Shown: positions 1-7,651 of the stretch, in pieces
How positions within the stretch are numbered: the first letter of the stretch is position 1
Layout of the letters: each line of letters opens with the position of its first letter
Assembly (NCBI GenBank): GCA_024698585.1
Contig: JAILRB010000032.1
Coordinates: 1-46,071 of the forward strand
Origin: Eubacterium sp.
Lineage (GTDB): Bacteria > Bacillota > Clostridia > Lachnospirales > Lachnospiraceae
Direction of reading: 5' to 3'
Length of the DNA stretch: 46,071 bases
Translations under genes and position numbers: made by a program
Notes under the pieces: model-generated
What the model saw: only the letters and a program-made list of their open reading frames with translations
What the model was told of the DNA's origin: nothing
Databases searched by the model: none

Positions 1-1
1 T

Positions 2-805
2 ACCGCTTTTGAGGAAATGCCTGTGTATCATGGTGAACCTTATGTGGTTCTAAAGAATAATGAACCGAATTTTTCTGAAACAGAGCGGCAGCAGAAGAAG
101 GCTTTTGAAACTTATAGTGATTTGGATTCTTTGGGAAGACCAGGCGTGGCTTTTGCCAATATCTGTCAGGAACTAATGCCAACGGAAAAGCGTGGAGAGA
201 TTGGGCATATCAAACCGGTTGGATGGAATTTTGCCAAGTACGATATTGTAGACGGAAAATATCTGTATAACCGTTGTCATTTGGTTGGGTATCAGTTGGC
301 AGGGGAAAATGCCAACGAAAAGAATCTGATGACAGGAACCCGTTATATGAATGTGGAAGGAATGGAACCCTTTGAAAATATGGTGGCCGATTATGTGAAA
401 GATTCAGGGAATCATGTCCTGTACCGGGTGACACCGGTTTATCAGGATGCTAATCTCCTAGCCAGTGGTGTTCAAATGGAAGGTTATTCTGTGGAAGATG
501 AAGGCAAGGGAATCTGCTTTCATGTGTATGTCTTTAATGCACAGCCGGGAGTAGAAATCAATTATAAAAGCGGAGAGAGTCATTTAAAGGATGACTATGA
601 AAGCACAACGGAAACAGTAACAGACATGGAATCGGAAAACAGTGAAATACAGGATTACATTCTGAATATGAACACAAAGAAATTTCACCGTCCATTTTGT
701 GATAGTGTAAAGGATATGAAGGAAAAGAATAAGAAGCCGGTAAAGGATTATCGTGAAAATATTATGAAAGAAGGATATCAACCTTGCAAACGTTGTAATC
801 CTTAA
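2..805 (+). CDS. DNA/RNA non-specific endonuclease, 5'-truncated by window edge
   Basis: The reading frame is open to the left edge (267 residues visible), so the true start and any signal peptide lie outside the window. The protein resembles EndA/streptococcal-type betabetaalpha-metal nucleases. A conserved core near residues 94-120 reads NRCHLVGYQL, then NLMTGTRYMN, in which His is the expected general base and the Asn the expected metal ligand. The C-terminal 40 residues (FHRPFCDSV ... GYQPCKRCNP) form a small Cys/His metal-binding tail of the Ada type, often found at the end of secreted nucleases in Clostridia. The likely role is extracellular or surface degradation of nucleic acids; that location is inferred. 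It is followed by a 95-bp gap with no clear terminator. Confidence 0.85.
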   Translation, partial: TAFEEMPVYHGEPYVVLKNNEPNFSETERQQKKAFETYSDLDSLGRPGVAFANICQELMPTEKRGEIGHIKPVGWNFAKYDIVDGKYLYNRCHLVGYQLAGENANEKNLMTGTRYMNVEGMEPFENMVADYVKDSGNHVLYRVTPVYQDANLLASGVQMEGYSVEDEGKGICFHVYVFNAQPGVEINYKSGESHLKDDYESTTETVTDMESENSEIQDYILNMNTKKFHRPFCDSVKDMKEKNKKPVKDYRENIMKEGYQPCKRCNP

Positions 806-900
806 AGGGAAATATTGAAGCCAGGGGTGTTTCATAGACAGCAAGGGTAGTTTTTGATAGAATGAAAATAAGTTGTAAAAATGGTAAAGGAGATTGACGC

Positions 901-1581
901 ATGAAAATTGGAATAGTTATTGCAATTGAAAGAGAACTGGAAGCTTTTTTGAAAAGTAATTATGAAATCGAAGAATTTAATGATGGAGCATTTACCTGTT
1001 TTAAGACAGTGGTAAATAATAATGAAGTTTATGCTGTAAAGTCTGGTTGGGGATTAATCGATGCAGCTATGGCGACCCAATACCTTATTACAAAATATAA
1101 CGTGAAGAGCATTTTAAACTTTGGTGTTACCGGTGCCCTTGACCCTAGCTTAAAGGTGTCAGAACTCTTTTATGTCAGCAAGTGTGTGAACTTTGATTTC
1201 GATACCTCTTCCATTGATGACGTTACAAAGCATCAGTATGGAGACATGGAGGATATGTTTGTTTACTTGGACAAGGATTTGATTGCACTGCTGAAAACCA
1301 TTGAGCCAAATATTAAAGAGGCGGTGGATGCTTCCGGTGATATGTTTGTAGAAGAGACTGCGGATAAAGAAGCGCGTTTTGCAATTGGATGTAATATTTG
1401 TGATATGGAAATTGTGGCAATTGCCAGAGTGTGCTATTTAAATAATGTAAAATGCTTATCCATTAAATGTATTTCCGATACATATGATGGAGACGGAAGT
1501 GACTTTGAGAAGAATGTTCGCTCATCTGCGAATAAGGCATTCCAGATTATTGATAAATTATTAAATGAAATGAATGAGTAA
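901..1581 (+). CDS. MTA/SAH nucleosidase-like protein (PNP/UDP phosphorylase superfamily)
   Basis: This 226-residue protein is the size of 5'-methylthioadenosine/S-adenosylhomocysteine nucleosidases, which cleave the N-glycosidic bond of MTA/SAH in methionine salvage and quorum-signal metabolism. The family landmarks are present in order: an N-terminal AIERELE segment carrying the glutamate that binds the catalytic water, GVTGALDP (phosphorylase fold), SGDMFV, DMEIVAIA with the ribose-binding Met-Glu, and SDTYDGDG with the catalytic aspartate. The start is supported by an AAAGGAGA site at about 885-892. It is cytoplasmic and monocistronic, closed by the terminator at 1602-1637. Sequence identity to characterised MtnN looks modest, so substrate preference (MTA, SAH, 5'-deoxyadenosine or another nucleoside) is not certain. 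Confidence 0.8.
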   Translation: MKIGIVIAIERELEAFLKSNYEIEEFNDGAFTCFKTVVNNNEVYAVKSGWGLIDAAMATQYLITKYNVKSILNFGVTGALDPSLKVSELFYVSKCVNFDFDTSSIDDVTKHQYGDMEDMFVYLDKDLIALLKTIEPNIKEAVDASGDMFVEETADKEARFAIGCNICDMEIVAIARVCYLNNVKCLSIKCISDTYDGDGSDFEKNVRSSANKAFQIIDKLLNEMNE

Positions 1582-1601
1582 GTAAGGAAACCATTATTAT
1601 A

Positions 1602-1637
1602 GAAAGCGTTGTTGGCAGTCTGCTGACAACGTCTTTT
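1602..1637 (+). terminator. Intrinsic terminator after the nucleosidase gene
   Basis: An 11-bp stem (1607-1617 with 1621-1631, including two G-T wobble pairs) and a 3-nt loop are followed by TCTTTTT. It separates the nucleosidase gene from the chitinase promoter. Confidence 0.8.
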
Positions 1638-1654
1638 TATGATATAGAGAATAA

Positions 1655-1683
1655 TTGACGGTCTATCATTATTCCTGTATGAT
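1655..1683 (+). promoter_or_regulatory. Sigma-A-type promoter of the chitinase gene
   Basis: TTGACG (1655-1660), a 17-bp spacer and TATGAT (1678-1683). The predicted start, near 1690, lies about 24 nt before the ATG, giving a short leader that just holds the AGGAGA ribosome binding site (1701-1706). Confidence 0.65.
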
Positions 1684-1713
1684 GAAAAAAGAATAGTTTG
1701 AGGAGAGAAAATA

Positions 1714-3615
1714 ATGAGAAACAGGAGAAATTGGAAAAAAGTAATTGCCGGTATTGTGTCGGTAACATTGGTCGTGGGAAGTATTGTTTTCACACCGAAA
1801 AAAACGGAAGCAGCAGTTTATGCAGAGAAAGGAGCCTTTGGCGTAGGTCAGGGAAAGCAGATTCCGGACCATGTGTTTGCACCCTTCGTGGATATTGCAT
1901 CTTATGTGAATGACTCGGAATTCGCAGTGGCAGGTTCCCTAAGCTTGGAAAAAATGTATCGGGACACAGGAATCCTTTATTACAATCTTGGATTTATCAC
2001 AGCTACAACCGGTGGCAGTGTTAATAATGGAAAAGTAGATTGGTCCTGGGGTGGTTATTCCACCATTTCAGAAAATTCCACGGATAAATTTCAGCTAAAT
2101 GGAATTAAGAAATCCATTAACTATATCCGTTCCAAAGGTGGGGATGTGATTATTTCTGTCGGTGGTTTAAATGAGGGAAATTTGTTTCAGGCTACCCAGG
2201 ATGAGGATGTTTTGTTTAATACCTATATGGATATTGTTCAGGGGTACGGATTAACCCGTCTGGATTTGGATATTGAAGGAAATGGTCAGGGAAAACAGAT
2301 TAATATAGCCAATGCAAAGGCGTTAAAGCGTGTTCAGGCTGCAACGGGAGTGGAAATTGTTTTGACCTTGCCGGTATTGCCTACGGGACTCACAGACTTG
2401 GGACGTGGAACCATGGAAGCTTACATCGAAAATGGTGTAGATGTAAAGATGGTCAATATTATGGCAATGTGTTATGGAAGCGGTGTGGTATATCCGGGGG
2501 AAACCTATGCCCAGGCGTCCGTTCGTGCCATTGACAATACGGCTCAGCAGATTAAGACGGCATATGCCAGCATCGGAACTAATATCAGTGATGCCACAGC
2601 TTACGGAAAAGTCGGTGTAACGGTATCCATCGGAGAAGAAAGTGCCAGCTTCCCAATCTGGACAACAGATTATTCGGAAGTGGTAAATCAGAAAGCCATT
2701 GATTCCAATATCGGAATGACATCCTTCTGGTGTCTGAATCGTGACTGTCAGCATTATGGAACCAATAACGGTATTTACGGAATGTACGAACACACGAATG
2801 CGTTTAAGACCTTTATGGGCGAGAACGCTTACCAGATTCCGGATCCAAGTGAAGAGGAAACAGAAGCCGGTGGCACGGTGATTCCACAGTGGGATAGTGC
2901 AGATGTGTATTTGCAGGGAGCTCTGGTTGTTCACAATGGAAAAGTTTGGGAAGCATCCTGGTGGACACAAAATGAAGAACCGGGGGATGAAAGCATCCCG
3001 GCAAATCCTTGGAAGTATGTTCGAGATGCGTCTACTACGCCGGAACCGACTACAGAAGAGCCGACCACTCAGGAACCTTCTACAGAGGAGCCAACTACAG
3101 AAGTGCATACTAACGTGGCCATGGAAATCAATGGAGTGCAAATCAGCACCACATTGGGAGGATTCCGAGTCGTGTATTCCGCTGAGGACAATGATCAGGA
3201 AATTGAAGAAGTCGGATTGGTTTACGGATTATCTGCATCTGATGAAGATATGGTTGTGGGAAGTAACAACAGTACCGTTTATTCTTTCCCGTCCACGGAA
3301 GAAGGGAAACAGAAGAAAAATATGAGCACTTACAGTAATGGAACGAGCTATGCAATGACAATGAACTTCCTTCGCAATGCACGTTTCTATAATGCGCAGA
3401 TTGATGTAAGAGCTTATGCGAAATTAAAGAATGGTGGATATACTTATAGCAGTACACATCATTTTACAGTCTTCCAGGTAGCGCAGCAATTGTATGAAAG
3501 AGAACTGATGACGAATGAGGCGGCACATAATTATCTGTACTACAATATCCTAAAAATTGCAGATCCAAATTATGTGTTCCATCAGTATGATTTAAGTAAA
3601 ACAGTGGTGAAATAA
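1714..3615 (+). CDS. Secreted GH18 chitinase with CBM5/12 and a C-terminal unknown domain
   Basis: This 633-residue exported enzyme should hydrolyse beta-1,4-GlcNAc polymers. Residues 1-33 are a signal peptide (basic MRNRRNWKK, hydrophobic core, cleavage near TEA-AVY). The GH18 TIM barrel covers about 40-370, with DVIISVGGLN on beta-strand 3 and LDLDIEG near residues 184-190. That matches the DxDxE end of the GH18 signature, whose final Glu is the proton donor. A carbohydrate-binding module of type 5/12 follows at about 388-435 (QWDSADVY ... GKVWEASWWT), then a T/E/P linker (about 440-464). Residues 468-633 are a conserved-looking domain I cannot name. The start is set by AGGAGA at 1701-1706, 7 nt upstream of the ATG. 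The gene has its own promoter. Confidence 0.9.
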   Translation: MRNRRNWKKVIAGIVSVTLVVGSIVFTPKKTEAAVYAEKGAFGVGQGKQIPDHVFAPFVDIASYVNDSEFAVAGSLSLEKMYRDTGILYYNLGFITATTGGSVNNGKVDWSWGGYSTISENSTDKFQLNGIKKSINYIRSKGGDVIISVGGLNEGNLFQATQDEDVLFNTYMDIVQGYGLTRLDLDIEGNGQGKQINIANAKALKRVQAATGVEIVLTLPVLPTGLTDLGRGTMEAYIENGVDVKMVNIMAMCYGSGVVYPGETYAQASVRAIDNTAQQIKTAYASIGTNISDATAYGKVGVTVSIGEESASFPIWTTDYSEVVNQKAIDSNIGMTSFWCLNRDCQHYGTNNGIYGMYEHTNAFKTFMGENAYQIPDPSEEETEAGGTVIPQWDSADVYLQGALVVHNGKVWEASWWTQNEEPGDESIPANPWKYVRDASTTPEPTTEEPTTQEPSTEEPTTEVHTNVAMEINGVQISTTLGGFRVVYSAEDNDQEIEEVGLVYGLSASDEDMVVGSNNSTVYSFPSTEEGKQKKNMSTYSNGTSYAMTMNFLRNARFYNAQIDVRAYAKLKNGGYTYSSTHHFTVFQVAQQLYERELMTNEAAHNYLYYNILKIADPNYVFHQYDLSKTVVK

Positions 3616-3623
3616 CCGAGAGG

Positions 3624-3652
3624 TTGTATAAATAAGAAAATATGGATATAAT
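3624..3652 (+). promoter_or_regulatory. Sigma-A-type promoter for the PH-domain/DUF6273 pair
   Basis: TTGTAT (3624-3629), a 17-bp spacer and a consensus TATAAT (3647-3652), 32 bp before the start codon at 3685. Confidence 0.55.
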
Positions 3653-3684
3653 AGACGTCGGAAAACTGACAGAAGGAGGGTACC

Positions 3685-4086
3685 ATGAAAAGAGAAAATA
3701 TTGTTTGGAGCGATCGAAAGAGAAATTTTTTAGGACTCCCTTGGACTTTCACAAAATATGCGTTAGACAAGGAAAGACTTTTCATTGAAACAGGAGTATT
3801 AAGTTCTAGAGAAGATGAGGTTCGCCTTTATCGAATCACAGATTTAACATTGACAAGAAATCTTTGGCAGAGAATCATCAGAACAGGAACCATTCATTGT
3901 GATTCGGCAGATAAGACGATGAAGAATTTCGACATTAAAAATATAAAGAATGCATCGGAAACAAAAGAAACACTTTCTAATTTTGTGGAAGAGGCAAGAA
4001 GAAAAAATCGTGTTTATGCCAGAGAAAGTATGGAATATGATTATGATGAAGATAGTGATGTGGAATATGAGGATATCAATCACTAA
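3685..4086 (+). CDS. Small PH-domain (bPH2/DUF304-like) protein
   Basis: This 133-residue soluble protein has no signal peptide or membrane segment. The N-terminal part has the feel of a bacterial PH domain: a TKYALDKERLFIETG strand pair, then EVRLYRITDLTLTR and GTIHCDSAD, the alternation typical of bPH2/YdbT-type folds. The C-terminus is strikingly acidic (YDYDEDSDVEYED). AGAAGGAGGG at about 3672-3681 fixes the ATG. It is followed after 14 bp by the DUF6273 membrane protein, so the two are probably cotranscribed. Family members usually lack a known reaction; a scaffolding or membrane-proximal role is only inferred. Confidence 0.65.
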   Translation: MKRENIVWSDRKRNFLGLPWTFTKYALDKERLFIETGVLSSREDEVRLYRITDLTLTRNLWQRIIRTGTIHCDSADKTMKNFDIKNIKNASETKETLSNFVEEARRKNRVYARESMEYDYDEDSDVEYEDINH

Positions 4087-4100
4087 AATTGGAGGTAACA

Positions 4101-5231
4101 ATGGCGACAAAGAATGTTCCGGTAGAAACGACGGAAGAGAAATATGACCGTGCCAGCCGGTTGGAAAAATCTGTGAGAAGCTTGCAGCGAGATAAGGAAC
4201 GTGGAGAAATCTGCCAGAAGGCAGCAGATTTATTTGCTTCCTTAGGAGACTATCAGGATTCCCAGGCTCGTGCACAGCGATGCAGTAAGAAGGCAAACGA
4301 ATACAAGGAAAAATATAAGCAGCAGGAAAAAGCTCGTAAGCAGGCTGAGAAGCAGCAGAAGGTGGAAGAAAATCCAAAGAAGCAGATTCGAAAAAGAGAA
4401 ATCAGACTGGTAATCATGGGAATTTTGATTATTGCTTTAGGATGCACAGCAATTTTCATGAAGATGAAGCCGGGAAGATATTTCCGAGCTGATATGTTTG
4501 GAAAGATTGGATTCTATGAAAAATCCTATAAGATGTTTTATAACTTAAAGGATTACAAAGACAGCGAAGAACGTTATAAAGATAGTTGTTATAAATTCGG
4601 TATGGATCAGTTAGAAGACAAGGATTATGAGGCTGCGAAAAAGGCCTTCAGAAAATTGGAAGACTATAAGGATAGTGAAGAAAAACTGACAGAGGCTGAA
4701 TTGGAACTGATTAAGAAATGTAAAATCGGCGAGGATGCTTTGTTTGGAGAGTATCGTTGGATGGTCATGGAACAGGAAGGCGACAAAATCTTTCTTGTAA
4801 AGCTGGTTCCGATTAACGGAGTTGCGTATGATAAGAAGAAAGCTTCTTCTTGGGAAGACTCGTCCATGAGAAAATACTTAAATGGAAAATTTATGGATGA
4901 AACCTTTAATAAGGCAGCACAGAAGCATATCCTTTTAACAAAGGTTGAAGTACCATTGGCTTCCGGTGACAGCATTACCACAGAAGATCAGTTGTTCTTC
5001 CTGACCGCAGAGCAGGCAGAGCAGTATCAGAAACCGTTATCAAACTATTTAAGAGACTGGTGGTTACTGGATCAGGGCGAAGGAAAGCACACAGCACAGT
5101 TTGTATCTCGAGGTGTTGCTAAGGAGCAAGGCTCAAAGCTTGTATCTCAAGGTGTTGTTATGAAGTATGGCTATGAAATGTCAGATGAAAATATCTTTAT
5201 GAGACCGGCGATGTGGATTTCATTAAAGTAA
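4101..5231 (+). CDS. Membrane protein with TPR-like repeats and a C-terminal DUF6273 domain
   Basis: A 376-residue protein. Residues about 1-100 are a charged, K/E/Q-rich helical region, probably coiled coil (KQQEKARKQAEKQQK). One membrane segment follows at about 102-122 (VIMGILIIALGCTAIFM). After it come short TPR-like repeats built on YKDSEERY and YKDSEEKL. The C-terminal part (about 215-376) reads EYRWMVMEQEGDKIFLV ... FMRPAMWISL, the DUF6273 pattern common in Lachnospiraceae surface proteins. ATG 4101 is chosen over an in-frame TTG at 4089 because GGAGG (4091-4095) sits 5 nt before it and lies inside the longer version. The function is unknown. It shares a transcript with the PH-domain gene and ends at the terminator at 5258-5290. 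Confidence 0.7.
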   Translation: MATKNVPVETTEEKYDRASRLEKSVRSLQRDKERGEICQKAADLFASLGDYQDSQARAQRCSKKANEYKEKYKQQEKARKQAEKQQKVEENPKKQIRKREIRLVIMGILIIALGCTAIFMKMKPGRYFRADMFGKIGFYEKSYKMFYNLKDYKDSEERYKDSCYKFGMDQLEDKDYEAAKKAFRKLEDYKDSEEKLTEAELELIKKCKIGEDALFGEYRWMVMEQEGDKIFLVKLVPINGVAYDKKKASSWEDSSMRKYLNGKFMDETFNKAAQKHILLTKVEVPLASGDSITTEDQLFFLTAEQAEQYQKPLSNYLRDWWLLDQGEGKHTAQFVSRGVAKEQGSKLVSQGVVMKYGYEMSDENIFMRPAMWISLK

Positions 5232-5257
5232 TTGGTTTAGAATAGAATGCAAATAAA

Positions 5258-5290
5258 AAGGGATTGTCGAAAGACAATCCCTTAGTCATT
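5258..5290. terminator. Bidirectional intrinsic terminator between convergent genes
   Basis: A perfect 11-bp stem (5258-5268 with 5273-5283) with a GAAA tetraloop. A-rich on the left and T-containing on the right, it can stop the plus-strand DUF6273 gene and, better, the minus-strand gene that ends at 5303. Confidence 0.85.
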
Positions 5291-5302
5291 TTATCTGGAA
5301 AA

Positions 5303-5989
5303 CTATTTATTAGTTACCTGACTGTAATAAATGGAAATGGAATAGGAACCATTTGCTTCATACTGGGAATAAAGGCTTAACATTACGTCCTTTGTACGCC
5401 AGAATGTAGTTTTTGTACCGTTACTATAAGAACGAACTAAATTTGGTTCTCCGTAAGATGAAGTGTTTGCACCAACAATGGCATCGTAGTTTTCCGGAGT
5501 AGATGCTCCAAAAAGAACACGAACTTCCACAAGCTTCTTATCCTTTAATACATACATAATACCGGATGTCGGATCTGCCGGATTTACTGTTCCACCAAAG
5601 AACTGTGGTGCAGCACCGGAACCATTGACAAAATGATATGTTAAGTAAGAATATCCGGAACCATCCTGCGCATCGGTAATAGAACCTTCATCAGTATCTT
5701 TATTCTTCTTTTCCATTTTCTGAATCTTCTTAAGAGAAGTTCCAAGTTTAATATCTCTTACAGGTTTTACATCAGCTTTAATCGTAGCATAGAAATCACC
5801 ATTTTCATTTACAAGCTGCAATGCAGTCGTCTGAACTGCTGCTGGATTGCTTCCGTCCGTAGTTGCTGTTTTATCACCGGATCTGGAAAAAATCAGGAAT
5901 CCAACAACGAGAAGCAGAATCACGGCAGATGCAATGATGATATATAATTTATTCTGATCTAATTTCTTATTTTCTAATTCTTTTGACAT
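5303..5989 (-). CDS. Membrane-anchored protein of unknown function
   Basis: A 228-residue protein. Residues about 1-14 are charged and cytoplasmic, one hydrophobic segment follows at about 15-33 (LYIIIASAVILLLVVGFLIF), and the rest is predicted to be extracellular. After a short T/S/A linker, the extracellular domain has alternating strands (DFYATIKADV, YSYLTYHFV, KLVEVRVLFG, SYSISIYYSQV). I do not recognise a family. TAAGGAGGCG just upstream (about 5992-6001, minus strand) supports the start. There is no lipobox. It is followed by the shared terminator at 5258-5290. It could be a small sensor or a wall-associated domain, but nothing in the sequence decides this. Confidence 0.6.
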   Translation of the reverse strand: MSKELENKKLDQNKLYIIIASAVILLLVVGFLIFSRSGDKTATTDGSNPAAVQTTALQLVNENGDFYATIKADVKPVRDIKLGTSLKKIQKMEKKNKDTDEGSITDAQDGSGYSYLTYHFVNGSGAAPQFFGGTVNPADPTSGIMYVLKDKKLVEVRVLFGASTPENYDAIVGANTSSYGEPNLVRSYSNGTKTTFWRTKDVMLSLYSQYEANGSYSISIYYSQVTNK

Positions 5990-6047
5990 AAAGCGCCTCC
6001 TTATAAATACTTTTCCATAGTATCATAAAAAAGGGGCAAAATAAAGA

Positions 6048-7136
6048 TTAAACTAAGGATTTACGCTGAGCAGCCTTGATTTTTGTTCCTGTAAAAGCTT
6101 TTTTTCCAATGGATTTGATTCGTCCACCCTTGGCAATGGAAATTTTGCTGAGCTTCTTACAATCAAAGAATGCATATTTTCCAATAGTCTTCATGCTCTT
6201 TGGTAACACAACCTGCTTCAGATGTTTATTTCCGTTGAGATATTCTTCAAAGCCATAATCGTTATCTACAGAGCATGACATATAAAAAGGTGAGAATGCA
6301 TAAGCGGAAATACCAACAGTTCCCTTCGGAACAACTAATTTTTTCGCCTTTCCTGTATAACGAACCAAATATTTCTTATAAATAAACATTCCGTTTTTAC
6401 ATTTACCTACTTTTTTCGGTGTATGAATATCTGTAGCTTTCAGTGCACCAAAATGGCGTAACATTTTGGAAAAATCCTTTGCAGATAATTTTGTTCCCTT
6501 TAATGTAAGGTTTGTGATAGACATTTCGTTATTCCACTGAAAGAATTCTTCATCATCATAATTAATCTTTTTTAAAGACTTTGGTAATGTAATCTGGGTA
6601 ACCCAGGAGATACATCCTTCATCATAACCATAATTGACACTTGCATGTAAAAAAAATGCAGAAATGTTAACCGCAGTTATACCTTCAGGAAGAATGCAGT
6701 TTGTTTCTTCGAAAGGAACGGCTAAAACAGTTTTTCCATCTAAGGAAAGCTTATATCCGTTAACCACAATGTAATCTTCAGTGGCTTCTAAAGTGCTGGA
6801 ATTTGAGCCCGGTTTATAATAAGTGCGACCGGCCTTATCAGTACATTTTTTTGTTCCAGTCGGAATGTATACTTTTTTTCCATCAATCTCCGTTACTTGG
6901 CTGAGAACTGATTTCTTATATTCTTCAAAATCTTTATCGAAATAGTTATCATTATTGTTTGTAACAGTATTGGAACTATCACTCTTGCTGCTTTCCTGTT
7001 CCTCATACGCACCCACATTTGATGAAGTAGCGTAAGTGGAAGTTGCTGTAACCCCCAAGCTGCTAATGCCAATCACTGTGGCAAGTAATAGACTAAATAA
7101 ATTCATTTTCTTATCCTCCATAATATGTAACTTCAT
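6048..7136 (-). CDS. Exported BspA-type leucine-rich-repeat protein
   Basis: A 362-residue protein with a signal peptide (basic start, hydrophobic LFSLLLATVIGISSLGV, cleavage near TYA-TSS). An S/N-rich spacer follows, then BspA/TpLRR-type repeats with the usual features: ITLPKSLKKI, KGTVGISAYAF, VVLPKSMKTIGKYAF, SIGKKAFTGT. Such repeats mediate surface adhesion or protein binding. There is no sorting signal or anchor, so it is probably released or wall-bound through other contacts. The start is ambiguous: ATG 7136 and ATG 7106 each have a GGAGG 8 nt upstream. I prefer 7136 because it adds the lysines a signal peptide needs. No convincing terminator follows. Confidence 0.75.
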   Translation of the reverse strand: MKLHIMEDKKMNLFSLLLATVIGISSLGVTATSTYATSSNVGAYEEQESSKSDSSNTVTNNNDNYFDKDFEEYKKSVLSQVTEIDGKKVYIPTGTKKCTDKAGRTYYKPGSNSSTLEATEDYIVVNGYKLSLDGKTVLAVPFEETNCILPEGITAVNISAFFLHASVNYGYDEGCISWVTQITLPKSLKKINYDDEEFFQWNNEMSITNLTLKGTKLSAKDFSKMLRHFGALKATDIHTPKKVGKCKNGMFIYKKYLVRYTGKAKKLVVPKGTVGISAYAFSPFYMSCSVDNDYGFEEYLNGNKHLKQVVLPKSMKTIGKYAFFDCKKLSKISIAKGGRIKSIGKKAFTGTKIKAAQRKSLV

Positions 7137-7151
7137 TGTTAAATCCTCCAT
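7106..7151 (-). promoter_or_regulatory. Two tandem ribosome-binding-site/start modules
   Basis: On the minus strand the motif ATGGAGGAT occurs at 7151-7143 and again at 7121-7113, and each is followed 8 nt after its GGAGG by an in-frame ATG (7136 and 7106). Each GGAGG also overlaps an upstream in-frame ATG. The two modules give alternative N-termini for the leucine-rich-repeat protein. Confidence 0.5.
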
Positions 7152-7258
7152 GTTAATTGTTTTCTGATATTAAAACGAATGAAATGCACAATTTATTTCA
7201 AATATAAATATTTTTTTCTTTTTTATTATTGTATTAAGAAGTATTCGTTAAATCAATG

Positions 7259-7286
7259 TTGAAACTTGTTTATAATCTGTTATAAT
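7259..7286 (+). promoter_or_regulatory. Strong orphan promoter, plus strand
   Basis: TTGAAA (7259-7264), a 16-bp spacer and a consensus TATAAT (7281-7286) preceded by TGT, an extended -10. The predicted start is near 7293. No reading frame begins downstream for more than 700 bp, so it drives a non-coding RNA or a very long leader of the ATP-grasp gene. Confidence 0.65.
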
Positions 7287-7292
7287 AGTGGG

Positions 7293-7480
7293 GTAGTACC
7301 TAATACTTATTAGAGTCTCTCCTAAGACTCATAAGTATACTAACATATTTTTCAGTCCGGAACGGTTAAGGCAAGGGGGCCCTAACCGTTCTTTGCGTTT
7401 AGCTACGAGACACACATATCCGAAAGAACAGCCCCCTCGATGGGAGCTTGCTCACAAGAGAGGGGGCTGTTCTTTTGGAT
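7293..7480 (+). ncRNA. Candidate structured small RNA
   Basis: A transcript from the 7259-7286 promoter would fold into three stems. The first has arms 7303-7310 plus 7313-7318, pairing with 7325-7330 plus 7331-7338 (14 bp with a 2-nt bulge). The second pairs AACGGTTA at 7362 with TAACCGTT at 7391. The third is a 21-bp stem, 7418-7438 with 7460-7480 (one G-T pair), whose right arm ends in GTTCTTTT like a terminator. No known RNA family is recognised. The 3' end and the RNA itself are inference. Confidence 0.3.
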
Positions 7481-7553
7481 TATGCGTGGCGACAGCCACG
7501 CATGAGGAAGGAGCGAAGCGGATTCCGAATGTGTGTCGTAGCTAAACGCAAAG
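7391..7553. repeat. Nested palindromic element
   Basis: The outer arms are 7391-7417 and 7529-7553, complementary over 25 bp apart from two extra bases in the left arm. Inside lie a second inverted repeat of 21 bp (7418-7438 with 7460-7480) and a perfect 9-bp hairpin with a GACA loop (7482-7490 with 7495-7503). The whole would fold as a branched structure. It has the size and terminal repeats of a MITE-like or REP-like element, but I see no target-site duplication. Confidence 0.6.
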
Positions 7554-7556
7554 AAA
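7486..7556 (+). repeat. 71-bp direct repeat, copy 1
   Basis: Base-for-base identical to 7569-7639. It contains the GTGGC-GACA-GCCAC hairpin at its left end and the outer arm of the palindromic element at its right end. Confidence 0.9.
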
Positions 7557-7568
7557 AGTAGATTGGAA

Positions 7569-7639
7569 GTGGCGACAGCCACGCATGAGGAAGGAGCGAA
7601 GCGGATTCCGAATGTGTGTCGTAGCTAAACGCAAAGAAA
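7569..7639 (+). repeat. 71-bp direct repeat, copy 2
   Basis: An exact copy of 7486-7556, separated from it by 12 bp. The exact identity points to a recent duplication or ongoing conversion. It leads directly into the 63-bp tandem array. Confidence 0.9.
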
Positions 7640-7651
7640 TCTGCATCCCGC

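Noticed and set aside
2323..3141. 272-residue minus-strand gene opposite the chitinase
   Set aside because: It overlaps a clear GH18 gene completely, has no ribosome binding site and shows no domain; it is a shadow frame.
3844..4377. 177-residue minus-strand gene
   Set aside because: It runs antisense across two well-supported genes with good ribosome binding sites and has a low-complexity composition typical of antisense frames.
7362..7391. Integron attC-like site
   Set aside because: The arms contain CCTAAC and GGTTA but do not fit the RYYYAAC/GTTRRRY core spacing, and no integrase or cassette structure is seen.
7293..7480. 6S RNA
   Set aside because: The length is right but the fold is a chain of separate hairpins rather than one long rod with a central bulge.
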